Positions 1 to 7,148 are shown, counted from the first letter of the stretch. The stretch: 10,400 bases of DNA from Euryarchaeota archaeon UBA439 (GCA_002497245.1 DANB01000024.1:1-10400), one strand, 5' to 3'. Numbers and translations: made by a program. Notes: generated from the letters alone by a model not told the origin.

Positions 1-518
1 TTAGTATACTTTACAAATACTGGTTCTTCTAACCAATTAATATTGGAATCAATAAAATATTCAGATTTATTATTCGAGTTGGAATAGTAAGATTTGATTT
101 GATTCAATGATAAAATCTTTTGAGAAAAAACTCTTAATCTCAGAAGCCAACTAATGAATAAAATTTTACGGCTACCAATTAAAGCATTAATTTTAGCACG
201 ACTTATGATTAATCTCAATTGTTTTCTCCCGTTCCGACTTTTAATGTCTAAATTTGGGGGAAATAAAGGTATGACTCCGAGTTTAAACATCCCATAAATC
301 AGAATAATAAAATCAATGCTAGGCCTAACCATCACTAAAGTTTTCATACCTCTCTTAAATCCATTATTTTCGAGATAGATTGCAGCTCTACTACTTCTCT
401 GATCTAATTCTTTGAATGAGATTTCATTATACATATTTGAATTTTTAAGGCGGAAGGCAAATGCGATCTTATCAGGATGAGATTTAGCCCTCTCAGAAAG
501 AAGTGATAAAATATTCAT
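1..518 (-). CDS. oleC: OleC-like AMP-forming acyl ligase, N-terminal part (runs off left edge)
   Basis: This is a partial gene. It starts at an ATG (516-518) and stays open for 172 codons to base 3, with no stop seen. The translation begins MNILSLLSERAKSHPDKIAF and continues with FKELDQRSSRAAIYLENNGF and TLVMVRPSIDFIILIYGMFK, the typical N-terminal subdomain of ANL adenylating enzymes (acyl-CoA synthetases, FAALs, OleC). The run around MVRPS...FKLG followed by LIGSRKILFISWLLRL matches my memory of OleC (beta-lactone synthetase of olefin biosynthesis) better than ordinary acyl-CoA synthetases. The P-loop and catalytic motifs lie beyond the edge, so activity cannot be judged. The gene lies 4 bases after the PH-kinase gene, whose stop codon sits inside its Shine-Dalgarno AGGTGA, so the two are probably co-translated. 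OleA, OleB and OleD partners, if any, must lie further left. ANL-family membership is near certain; the OleC subfamily is probable. Confidence 0.72.
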   Translation of the reverse strand, partial: MNILSLLSERAKSHPDKIAFAFRLKNSNMYNEISFKELDQRSSRAAIYLENNGFKRGMKTLVMVRPSIDFIILIYGMFKLGVIPLFPPNLDIKSRNGRKQLRLIISRAKINALIGSRKILFISWLLRLRVFSQKILSLNQIKSYYSNSNNKSEYFIDSNINWLEEPVFVKYT

Positions 519-522
519 GCAT

Positions 523-528
523 TCACCT
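523..528 (-). promoter_or_regulatory. Shine-Dalgarno of the OleC-like gene, overlapping upstream stop
   Basis: The minus strand reads AGGTGA, then 4 bases, then the ATG at 518. The last three bases of this site are the TGA stop of the preceding PH-kinase gene. This favours the ATG at 518 over the ATG at 522, which hits a stop after nine codons, and it suggests translational coupling of the two genes. Confidence 0.6.
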
Positions 529-1932
529 TTGTTTTAATAAATCATCAACAGATACTCTGTGGTCCACCCAGCGAATTATTCTTTCACAGCCTAATACTTT
601 CTCCATACCATCTAACCTATCGTCAATTCCATTCACAAGGAAATTCTTGATTAGGACTTCTCCATCGGTATATAATTCCCCATCTACTAATCTTATTTTT
701 CCATCTGAATTTATTCTAACATTGCCGGCATGAATATCATCGATGAATAAACCTGATCTTTCTAATTGTTTATTTAATAATATGAATTGATCATTGATGT
801 CTTCGGGCATATTTTCTAAGTTAAGAGGTTTAGACACATATTCTTGGAGATATCTAAACTTCCTACCAGGAATCGTATAGGTTCTTGGAATAGCATCAAT
901 ATGATGCTCGTAGATTTTTCTTCGATGAACTCCAATCATTTGATAAATAAGCATTAAATTATGCATTATAACTAAAGCAATTGGATTCCATTTACCACAC
1001 ATCTTTTTACCAATTATAGGTGCCTTGTGGCCGTTGTAATTATTATGACCCCAACCGCACCTGAATAGCTGTTTAACAACAAGTAATTCATTCCACTGGA
1101 ATATCTGCGTCCACATTCCAGTATTAACTAATTCTAAACCCATAATATCTGATGCCGGATCCTTGTTAACTCTAGGTAAGCGAATGTTAAGGATCAATAT
1201 TGTGAGTAACAAAGTAATTACGGTAGAGCATAGAATTCTTGATAGAAGAGACAGTTCTGAAAGATATGAATAAAAAAATATCCAGATAAAAAATATTGGT
1301 GAAATAAGAATTAAGGAACATACTAGAAATAACACAATTGTCCCACTCCAGTTTGCTTTTTGGGGATGAGGTTTTAATCGGAAATTATCTATTAATATAC
1401 GACGTTTCTCGATTGGTTTTTCTACACCTGCCAGAATAAACTCTTCATCATTATGATGGATTATTAATTCGCCAAATCCAAATATTCCACCTATTGTTTT
1501 AATTCTGGATTCTACAGAAATATCTCTACAACTAAATAAATTAGATTTGAAAAAAAGCAAACCATCATTTACAATAATCTTTGAACTGATAAAATATCTA
1601 AATCCAAAGAACATCTGAGAAACTATGAGCAAGGATGGGAAGAAAAAATATGATGTTTCTATGTCATTTAATGAAAAAACTGTCTGAATAAGAACTGTGA
1701 TAATTATCAGAGATGTTTGGATAGAAGTAATAGGTGAAAAATTTAATAAAAAATAAATCGAAGCAAATACAAGTAAAATCAAATTGCCGAAAAATAAGTC
1801 GTCTGGATAAGAAAACTCTAAATTAATAATGAAGTAGATAAAAATTATTTCAATACAAAGAAAAAATGGATTGGTGATAAGCCATCTCAAAGAGGGGGAA
1901 AAGGTCTCTGTCATATCGGAATGGTTATTCAC
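523..1932 (-). CDS. membrane protein with PH-like module and C-terminal kinase-like domain
   Basis: This 469-residue protein has no family I can name with certainty. Hydrophobic segments lie at about residues 17-38, 45-63, 68-88 and 95-112. Next comes a soluble stretch (about 113-180) with the feel of a bacterial PH (bPH2/YdbS-like) domain, then two more helices (about 197-222 and 228-250). The C-terminal 210 residues end in a kinase-type loop: D399-I-H-A-G-N404 resembles the catalytic Asp and Asn of aminoglycoside/RIO/ABC1-like kinases (the D-h-p-g-N pattern). V-D417-G-E sits where the metal-binding DFG aspartate would be, with the expected short spacing. The N-lobe is short; K287 is one candidate ATP lysine and I see no glycine-rich loop, so the domain may be minimal or inactive. 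The start is a GTG with a TATA-like box about 29 bases upstream; an ATG at 1914 (residue 7) is the alternative. It is coupled to the OleC-like gene. The kinase substrate is unknown. Confidence 0.6.
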   Translation of the reverse strand: MNNHSDMTETFSPSLRWLITNPFFLCIEIIFIYFIINLEFSYPDDLFFGNLILLVFASIYFLLNFSPITSIQTSLIIITVLIQTVFSLNDIETSYFFFPSLLIVSQMFFGFRYFISSKIIVNDGLLFFKSNLFSCRDISVESRIKTIGGIFGFGELIIHHNDEEFILAGVEKPIEKRRILIDNFRLKPHPQKANWSGTIVLFLVCSLILISPIFFIWIFFYSYLSELSLLSRILCSTVITLLLTILILNIRLPRVNKDPASDIMGLELVNTGMWTQIFQWNELLVVKQLFRCGWGHNNYNGHKAPIIGKKMCGKWNPIALVIMHNLMLIYQMIGVHRRKIYEHHIDAIPRTYTIPGRKFRYLQEYVSKPLNLENMPEDINDQFILLNKQLERSGLFIDDIHAGNVRINSDGKIRLVDGELYTDGEVLIKNFLVNGIDDRLDGMEKVLGCERIIRWVDHRVSVDDLLKQR

Positions 1933-1956
1933 AATAAACCTAGTAAAATAATGACG

Positions 1957-1965
1957 ATAAATATT
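1957..1965 (-). promoter_or_regulatory. TATA-like box of the PH-kinase/OleC-like unit
   Basis: The minus strand reads AATATTTAT, centred 29 bases ahead of the GTG at 1932, the spacing expected for an archaeal promoter with a near-leaderless transcript. There is no Shine-Dalgarno at that GTG, which fits. The call rests on composition and spacing only. Confidence 0.35.
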
Positions 1966-2008
1966 GAGCCGTGAAAACTAGTTCAGAATTATTTTAATGT
2001 TATTTGAT

Positions 2009-2236
2009 CTATGAAGGATTTTCAACTAGATAATCAATGTAATCCAAAACATCTTGGAACTTTTCGTCCGGTATTTCTCTGTATGATTGAGAAAACTTAC
2101 TTTTTACACAAATAGCCACATGTGCATAGGGATTTCTTCCCTTTGGGTGATTTCTAGAAGGAGGTAGCTTGCCTGATAATTTATCACCTGCCTCCTGTAT
2201 ATATGCCCATATTACTTTCGCATTTTCATCATTCAT
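2009..2236 (-). CDS. small unknown protein (75 aa), partner of the DNA methyltransferase
   Basis: A soluble, charged protein of 75 residues starting with ATG 4 bases after the methyltransferase stop, so very probably in the same transcript. It has no signal peptide or membrane helix. Residues around 31-43 (HPKGRNPYAHVAI) are followed by KSKFSQSYREIPDEKFQDVL and a short helix ending the protein. The pattern 'SYREIPDEKF..VLDYI' recalls the C-terminal helical module of phage antirepressor/ORF6C-type proteins, which suggests a nucleic-acid-associated role. That is a resemblance from memory, not a demonstrated homology. The close coupling to a DNA methyltransferase suggests a small DNA-binding or modulatory partner. 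It is too small to be a typical restriction endonuclease. No -35/-10 or TATA element separates it from the gene before it. Confidence 0.6.
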   Translation of the reverse strand: MNDENAKVIWAYIQEAGDKLSGKLPPSRNHPKGRNPYAHVAICVKSKFSQSYREIPDEKFQDVLDYIDYLVENPS

Positions 2237-2240
2237 TGTA

Positions 2241-3575
2241 TCAACTCTGAATTATTTGAATCTCCGAGTCGATGCGATGTAGTTCAGATACGATTTCTTC
2301 CAGACTTTCTATCGATTCAGGTTTACCATTAGTATCTGTGATCACTACAAACTCAACATTTCTTGGCTTAGGCGAGAGTCTTGTTGGACTCACACGATAA
2401 CGAACGTATTCTCGTTTAACAATACGGAGAGAACCCTTACTACCTAATATTCTCATCATCTCTTCAAGAGGGATATTTCCTTCAGTACTATAGCTGGTTA
2501 AAATAAACTTAGCTGTAATATTATCAATCAATTCCTGAAACTCTTGGGCAGCCCTACGTTGTGAATTGTATGCACTCCTTCGATCGGTTCTCCAATCAAG
2601 TCTTATTGCAGATTTGGTACCGCGAGTTATTTTTTTAGGGAAATCAGGTTTATCCCATAAAGTGACTGTGTTCAATACATGATAATTTGAACCATAAGGA
2701 TGCTGATTATATGGGGGGTCAAGATAGATAATGTCCGGAATTTCTCCCAAAATATTTGTTAGTTCGAGAACTAATTTGCCTGCGTCTTCACGAGTTGAAA
2801 TATTTTTCTCCCCATTATCAAATAAAATTGCAGGCCTTAACTCAATATCAGAACAGATACGATACTGTGCCGTACCATTACTACCTCCCCATCCTCTATG
2901 GAACCCTTTGAAAACACCACTGGTATTGCTAACATAAGATACTGAGTATGCTAATGATGCCATGAGGTAGCCAAACTCTTCTGAAGAAATTTTTTCATCA
3001 TTAGTCCATGAAGAAATTAATTCACGCATTGCATCTATTTTCATTCCATTCTTCCGCATGAAGAACAGTCGATCCTCTTCATGGTTGAGATTTTGGTCAT
3101 CCTCAGGGCACAAGTGTTTGGTAATATAACCTTCAATTGGTTTTACATCGTTTAGCATTCTGAATACATTTTCACAGCCACCAAGTTGAAGAAAAGGAGG
3201 CTCTTTATTATTCACGATTGTTCCTATTGCTATTTGTTCTGAATAAGGTTCCCAATCATTTGCTAGTACTCTGAAACCTAATTTCTTTGCAAATCTTGCA
3301 ACTACTGTACTTCCTGAAAATAAATCGACAAAAGAACCTCCATCTACCTCAGTCATATTAATTGCTTGATGAATTATATCCAACAATTTCCTTTTGTTAC
3401 CAATATATGGAATCAGTTGTGAAAAAACATAATCATCAGTATCCCTGGCAGCGGTTTTCTTAAGATGATGAAGTGTAACATCCTTCGACAGCATCTGAAT
3501 CCTAACTTTGGGAGCGGTGGTAGTCCTATAATAACAATGAGGAAGGGGGCTAAAATGAAAGAGTAAATTACTCAT
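2241..3575 (-). CDS. D12-class adenine-specific DNA methyltransferase (Dam-like)
   Basis: Predicted to transfer a methyl group from S-adenosylmethionine to the N6 of adenine in a specific DNA site. Motif X is at residues 57-64 (Y-I-G-N-K-R-K-L), motif I at 82-89 (F-V-D-L-F-S-G-S, the SAM pocket), and catalytic motif IV is D286-P-P-Y289 followed by N. The order X-I-IV is that of the alpha (D12/Dam) class. A long region between motif I and IV (about 120-280) should hold the target-recognition part; the DNA site cannot be read from sequence. The total of 444 residues is long for Dam-like enzymes (roughly 270-300). The first ATG overlaps the alkB-like gene by 8 bases and has no Shine-Dalgarno. 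The 27 residues before M28 look unlike a folded start, and an AGGA lies 5 bases before M28, so 3494 is a serious alternative start. No restriction endonuclease is seen nearby, so it may be an orphan methylase. Confidence 0.88.
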   Translation of the reverse strand: MSNLLFHFSPLPHCYYRTTTAPKVRIQMLSKDVTLHHLKKTAARDTDDYVFSQLIPYIGNKRKLLDIIHQAINMTEVDGGSFVDLFSGSTVVARFAKKLGFRVLANDWEPYSEQIAIGTIVNNKEPPFLQLGGCENVFRMLNDVKPIEGYITKHLCPEDDQNLNHEEDRLFFMRKNGMKIDAMRELISSWTNDEKISSEEFGYLMASLAYSVSYVSNTSGVFKGFHRGWGGSNGTAQYRICSDIELRPAILFDNGEKNISTREDAGKLVLELTNILGEIPDIIYLDPPYNQHPYGSNYHVLNTVTLWDKPDFPKKITRGTKSAIRLDWRTDRRSAYNSQRRAAQEFQELIDNITAKFILTSYSTEGNIPLEEMMRILGSKGSLRIVKREYVRYRVSPTRLSPKPRNVEFVVITDTNGKPESIESLEEIVSELHRIDSEIQIIQS

Positions 3576-4584
3576 AATTAGGTATACGATGTGAAACCCA
3601 ACGTTTCCAGAGAGGAGGTATTAGGCAAGGCCACCAACATGCATAATACCCTGATGGCAATTCAGGAGCCTCAGGATGTGGTTCTAGTTTCCAGAAAGGA
3701 GCACTCGCTTGCAAATGGTGATGTGAATGTCGAGTAAGCTCCAATAATGACCAACGGGACCAACGGGATTCTGTATTCCAAGAATGCATAGCAGTTTGAC
3801 GCTCGTCTAAGTCTCTTCTTAGCCCCCAGTGGCGTATGTAGTTCACATATTCTAAGGTTAGAATAGCTAATAACGAAAGAATTAACCAACCAGATAGAAG
3901 TACTAAACCATTTGGAAATGATAGTAAAATAATCCCTACTAATATTTGCATTAAAAATTGTTGAATTGTAGGATTTTTAAGCCCTCTTCTGCCTTTTTTA
4001 TTATGTACACGGCAGGCCGAGATGAATTGCCCTGGGATTGTTCGTAACCAGAAAAACCAAAGCCCCTCATCTAATCTAGCACTGGCAGAGTCTTTTTCAG
4101 TTGCTACCCATCTATGATGTACATGGTTATGCTCTGTAGTAAAATGTGAATAATTGACAGAGAATAAAAGAAGCCTTGCAAGGATCCAACCGGGGCTTTT
4201 TGGTTTATGATGGCCCAATTCATGGGCAGTGACTATTGCAGAAGCACCGGAGCAGAGGCCTGTGGACATTGCTGCAGCAATAAGCCATAAATTAATTTCA
4301 TTCTGTTGGAACGCAAACATGAAAAAAGTACCTATTACAAAGAAATGTAATATTCCATGGACCCACAATAAAATCTCAAATGGAGTACCTGAATCTCTCG
4401 GTGGACGGTAAACTTTACTTTTACCCAATAGGACATCTAGAAGTGGACCAATTACCCAAATAAAGATTACACCCATTGCAGTGAAAAATCCGCCCATCAG
4501 ATTACCTGAGATTACTAAAATAGGACTTATTAGCCCTAATAAGTGTAAAAACCAAGGTTCTGGAGATAATTTATTTTCTCCCAT
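3568..4584 (-). CDS. alkB: AlkB-type membrane diiron alkane/fatty-acyl monooxygenase
   Basis: An integral membrane diiron hydroxylase that inserts oxygen at terminal carbons of alkanes or alkyl chains, using electrons from rubredoxin. All nine histidines expected from AlkB are visible: H121-E-L-G-H125 (box 1), E-H152-x3-H156-H157 followed by V-A-T-x-x-D (box 2), N-Y-I-R-H252-W-G-L (the 'HYG' box), and R-H286-S-H-H289-H290 (box 3). The family-typical HSWN (267-270) and the LPSGYYACWWPCLIPPLWKR tail are also present. Hydrophobic segments lie at about 13-30, 34-53, 72-92, 98-117 and 211-246. At 338 residues it is shorter than many bacterial AlkB proteins (about 380-410). In the HYG box the usual Glu is Arg251 and the usual Tyr is Trp253, so substrate range may differ. 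No rubredoxin or rubredoxin reductase gene is in the window. Xylene monooxygenase or another member of the same fold is possible, but AlkB fits best. Confidence 0.88.
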   Translation of the reverse strand: MGENKLSPEPWFLHLLGLISPILVISGNLMGGFFTAMGVIFIWVIGPLLDVLLGKSKVYRPPRDSGTPFEILLWVHGILHFFVIGTFFMFAFQQNEINLWLIAAAMSTGLCSGASAIVTAHELGHHKPKSPGWILARLLLFSVNYSHFTTEHNHVHHRWVATEKDSASARLDEGLWFFWLRTIPGQFISACRVHNKKGRRGLKNPTIQQFLMQILVGIILLSFPNGLVLLSGWLILSLLAILTLEYVNYIRHWGLRRDLDERQTAMHSWNTESRWSRWSLLELTRHSHHHLQASAPFWKLEPHPEAPELPSGYYACWWPCLIPPLWKRWVSHRIPNYE

Positions 4585-4603
4585 ATATTAGTCAAAGCAC
4601 AGT

Positions 4604-4612
4604 TATTTTTAT
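4604..4612 (-). promoter_or_regulatory. TATA-like box of the alkB-methyltransferase-small protein unit
   Basis: The minus strand reads ATAAAAATA, centred 24 bases before the ATG at 4584. This would give a leaderless transcript. There is no Shine-Dalgarno before that ATG. The site is inferred from composition and spacing. Confidence 0.4.
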
Positions 4613-4652
4613 GTTTTTCTAAAGTCTTACCGTATTAATTACTTTTCTTTGA

Positions 4653-4661
4653 TATTAAATA
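4653..4661 (+). promoter_or_regulatory. TATA-like box of the propeller lipoprotein gene
   Basis: The plus strand reads TATTAAATA, centred about 48 bases before the ATG at 4705, which would leave a leader of roughly 20 bases. It lies in the 120-base divergent region shared with the alkB-like gene. No clear Shine-Dalgarno is present. Low confidence, because the region is AT-rich throughout. Confidence 0.3.
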
Positions 4662-4704
4662 AGATCGGAAGAAATACTAAGCACTTCTATACTAACCAAA
4701 GGGC

Positions 4705-5892
4705 ATGAGGAAAGTAGAAGCAATGATTATTGTAATAATTGTATTTACTTCTACTCTTGCTGGATGTACTAATAATGAGGAAGAAAATATAGTTCAGATG
4801 GAAATAATTTCTCCATTAGAAGGAGATTGGGTGGAAGGTCAAATTCAAGTTTCGATAGCTACAAAAATGACCGTTTCTGAAAAAATTGAAGTTTGGATTA
4901 AAGATAATTATTATTCTACAGAAGACTTAGGAGAAAACAAAAACTTCAATATAGACACATCTTTTTTTTCTTATGATTCTTCGTCTCCTATCAGTCTAAA
5001 TATTGAATTAAGACATCAAAGTCAAAGTATTGCAGAAGTAAATGTGACGGCGTTATTTCCTCAAAGAATGACATTCTGGTCATCGGAAGATATTCAACCA
5101 GAATTCAATTTGAATGGTGAATTATTATTCAAATCAAACAGAGGATTGGAATCGGGGATGTATGAAATTTATCATTTTAATCCAGGTATTACTATGCCGA
5201 TTAAAATATCTACCACACAAGAATACCATGGATATCCTGGCCCTTCACCTGATGGGAAGTACGTAGTTTTCAACTCACGAGTCATTAGTGATCTAGGGAA
5301 TACTCAGATGGAAATATTCACCGTGAATATATCTACTGGAGAGACTGTCAGATTAACAGATGACCCTTCATTTGACGATTCTGGGCGATGGAGTCCAGAT
5401 GGTTCAGAGATTATTTTTTACTCCAACAGAGATGGCACTATGGATCTGTGGAAAATATCTGTAAATGAATCAGGTTATCCATTAGGAGACGTTGTTAAAG
5501 TCTTAGAAAGTGATGCAAGAGAGCATTGTGGTCGCTGGTCTTTTGATGGGAAATATATCGTCTATGAAAGTGATAAGACTGGCATTAATCATCTTTGGAT
5601 GATAACTTCAGACGGTCTTAATGAAACTCAATTAACATTTGATGAAAATCAAAATGGTTATCCTGCATGGCATCCTAATGGCGATTACATTGTTTACAAT
5701 AAGCAGACATCAACTAGTTCTAATTTACATATACTTTCTTTATTAAATGGTCAAACAAAAAGACTGACTATGCATCCAATGGGGATTGATGCCCATCCAA
5801 CATGGTCTGCAGACGGAAAATATATTGCCTTCCATTCCGATCGTGCAGGTAATTTTGATATTTGGATTGTGGAAATTCCATTAGCAATCTAA
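4705..5892 (+). CDS. secreted lipoprotein with Ig-like domain and TolB-like six-repeat propeller
   Basis: A 395-residue extracytoplasmic protein. The N-terminus MRK, a hydrophobic stretch (residues 7-19) and the lipobox L-A-G-C21 indicate Sec export and lipid attachment at Cys21. Residues about 35-117 look like a beta-sandwich (I-I-S-P-L-E-G-D-W-V-E-G, as in bacterial Ig-like domains). From about 125 to the end there are six PD40/TolB-type repeats. Their cores include SPDGKYVVFNS (181-191), SPDGSEIIFYSNR (230-242), SFDGKYIVYESD (279-290), HPNGDYIVYNK (323-333) and SADGKYIAFHSDR (368-380), with a weaker first one at 130-144. Six such repeats fit a closed beta-propeller. Such domains bind proteins or other ligands rather than catalyse, and there is no peptidase domain. 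It is transcribed divergently from the alkB-like gene, and the gene end faces the metal locus. The partner is unknown; a surface-sensing or scaffold role is inference. Confidence 0.85.
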   Translation: MRKVEAMIIVIIVFTSTLAGCTNNEEENIVQMEIISPLEGDWVEGQIQVSIATKMTVSEKIEVWIKDNYYSTEDLGENKNFNIDTSFFSYDSSSPISLNIELRHQSQSIAEVNVTALFPQRMTFWSSEDIQPEFNLNGELLFKSNRGLESGMYEIYHFNPGITMPIKISTTQEYHGYPGPSPDGKYVVFNSRVISDLGNTQMEIFTVNISTGETVRLTDDPSFDDSGRWSPDGSEIIFYSNRDGTMDLWKISVNESGYPLGDVVKVLESDAREHCGRWSFDGKYIVYESDKTGINHLWMITSDGLNETQLTFDENQNGYPAWHPNGDYIVYNKQTSTSSNLHILSLLNGQTKRLTMHPMGIDAHPTWSADGKYIAFHSDRAGNFDIWIVEIPLAI

Positions 5893-5907
5893 CCATTATG
5901 CATTAGT

Positions 5908-5917
5908 AATAAAAATA
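5908..5917 (-). terminator. possible T-rich terminator of the metal locus
   Basis: In the 42-base convergent gap the minus strand carries TATTTTTATTA-like sequence about 20 bases past the transporter stop. Archaeal termination often needs only a T-rich non-template strand. No stable hairpin is present, so this is weak. Confidence 0.28.
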
Positions 5918-5934
5918 CCATTGAGAGATTAGAT

Positions 5935-7143
5935 TTAGAAATTTACTCCAAAAAACATCAAAATAATTCCTATAATGAGAGCGGGGATGGTAGTATGTAC
6001 CGTTGCCCAAAGACTTGCTGCTCGGTGTCTCACGAGCAATGGGAAAAGTGCATCTCCATCTTGACTGATAGCATTTGCTGCAAGTGCTGGAAACGAGATT
6101 ATATCCTTTGTATATGCAGTGATCGCAATTATTTGAGGACCACATCCGGGAATTAATCCAATCAATGATGCAAGAATTACAGCAATAAGACCATCGCCGT
6201 ATAATACTAAATCGGCCTCATTCATCCCTGAAAATAACATAGAAAACTCAAAAATAAGATATGCAGACATCACCCAAAAAGTAACAAATGCAGTTTCACT
6301 TGCAGAATGTATCATAGTTTCACGCATAGAATATAATTTATCACCAATAGATGCTTCTGTATCATCACCAATCCAATTTCTCTGTGAAATATAGAGAATG
6401 ATAGACAGGGAAGTTCCAATTAGACCAATCCAAGTAATGAAACCGTGTAGATTCAATGGATTGTAATCAACCTCAAGAGTGAAATCTGCATCCTGGGAAC
6501 TCCATACCAATAATAAGATTGCAAATATAAGTCCGAGGGCAGTTACAATCCACCAAACAGTATAGCCCTGGTGTAGAAGGAAGTAACCCCAACCGCTTTT
6601 TTCTTCTCTCCCGAGATCTTCAAAAATTTCTTTCTTATCTTCATTTTTGATTTCAACAACAGTACCAGATGAAAGATTATCTTGAAAATTTGAACTAAAT
6701 CTCCCTAATGGGTTACGAGGAGTGATTTTCATAACATCCACAAGATAACCCCAACAAATTCCAATAATAAACGAAATAATATGTACAGCAATAACTGGAA
6801 CAATGAACGATGAATCAGTGACTGCAGCACCGATTAAAACAAATGCTGAATCACCTAAAGTCGCGATAAGTGTCGCTATAACTGTCCCATAGGTGACATA
6901 ACCACGCGCGTACATTGGCATCATTACAATAGCTCCACCACATCCTGGAGTAATGCCCATGAGAGCACCTATCACTGGTTGCCAACCAGTATTAGCTCTG
7001 ATTTTATCAACAAATTTTCCTGCAGTAATGTACTGCAACCAACTGAATAATAGAACCATTGCAGCAACAAAAACGGTTACTGCAAGAAAAGCGTCCCGCA
7101 TGCTGACAACTATGACCTCGAAAATTTCATTCGAAGTTACCAT
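5935..7143 (-). CDS. putative 10TM heavy-metal/manganese transporter (PF11449-like)
   Basis: A polytopic membrane protein of 402 residues from this ATG. It has two homologous halves, each carrying a re-entrant-like signature. The first is G-I-T-P66-G-C68-G-G, followed about 30 residues later by G-D-S-A-F. The second is G-L-I-P332-G-C334-G-P-Q, followed by D-G-D-A-L-F. These match the 'putative 10TM heavy-metal exporter/putative manganese transporter' family as I remember it. The paired cysteines and acidic residues are likely substrate contacts. A charged cytoplasmic loop (about 140-185) separates the halves. The frame can begin at a GTG (7152) that overlaps the regulator stop, but GAGGAG at 7152-7157 is 8 bases before the ATG at 7143, so I take 7143. 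It is translationally coupled to the DtxR-type gene and shares its operator. Direction (export or import) and metal are not settled; exporter is the family label, while the regulatory logic is odd for an exporter. Confidence 0.82.
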   Translation of the reverse strand: MVTSNEIFEVIVVSMRDAFLAVTVFVAAMVLLFSWLQYITAGKFVDKIRANTGWQPVIGALMGITPGCGGAIVMMPMYARGYVTYGTVIATLIATLGDSAFVLIGAAVTDSSFIVPVIAVHIISFIIGICWGYLVDVMKITPRNPLGRFSSNFQDNLSSGTVVEIKNEDKKEIFEDLGREEKSGWGYFLLHQGYTVWWIVTALGLIFAILLLVWSSQDADFTLEVDYNPLNLHGFITWIGLIGTSLSIILYISQRNWIGDDTEASIGDKLYSMRETMIHSASETAFVTFWVMSAYLIFEFSMLFSGMNEADLVLYGDGLIAVILASLIGLIPGCGPQIIAITAYTKDIISFPALAANAISQDGDALFPLLVRHRAASLWATVHTTIPALIIGIILMFFGVNF

Positions 7144-7148
7144 AAACT

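Noticed and set aside
503..733. Plus-strand open frames opposite long genes (here, and at 2731-2937, 4229-4411, 6953-7210, 7441-7647, 8127-8366)
   Set aside because: All are antisense to confidently assigned coding regions, and none has a recognisable domain.
2009..3575. Methylase plus small protein as a toxin-antitoxin or complete restriction-modification system
   Set aside because: No nuclease motif is visible in the 75-residue protein or in the neighbouring genes, so only a partner of unknown role can be claimed.
3671..3889. Open frame of 72 codons on the minus strand inside the alkB-like gene
   Set aside because: It lies entirely inside the histidine-box region of a well-supported gene, has no recognisable domain or ribosome site, and is a shadow frame.
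4669..4695. Short inverted pair GAAG...CTTC and repeated ATACTAA before the lipoprotein gene
   Set aside because: The arms are only 4 bases with a long loop and the direct repeat is 7 AT-rich bases; both are expected by chance.
5903..6145. Cys-rich 80-codon frame on the minus strand at the transporter 3' end
   Set aside because: The CxxC-like look is tempting, but it is an out-of-frame reading of the conserved second PGCG half of the transporter.
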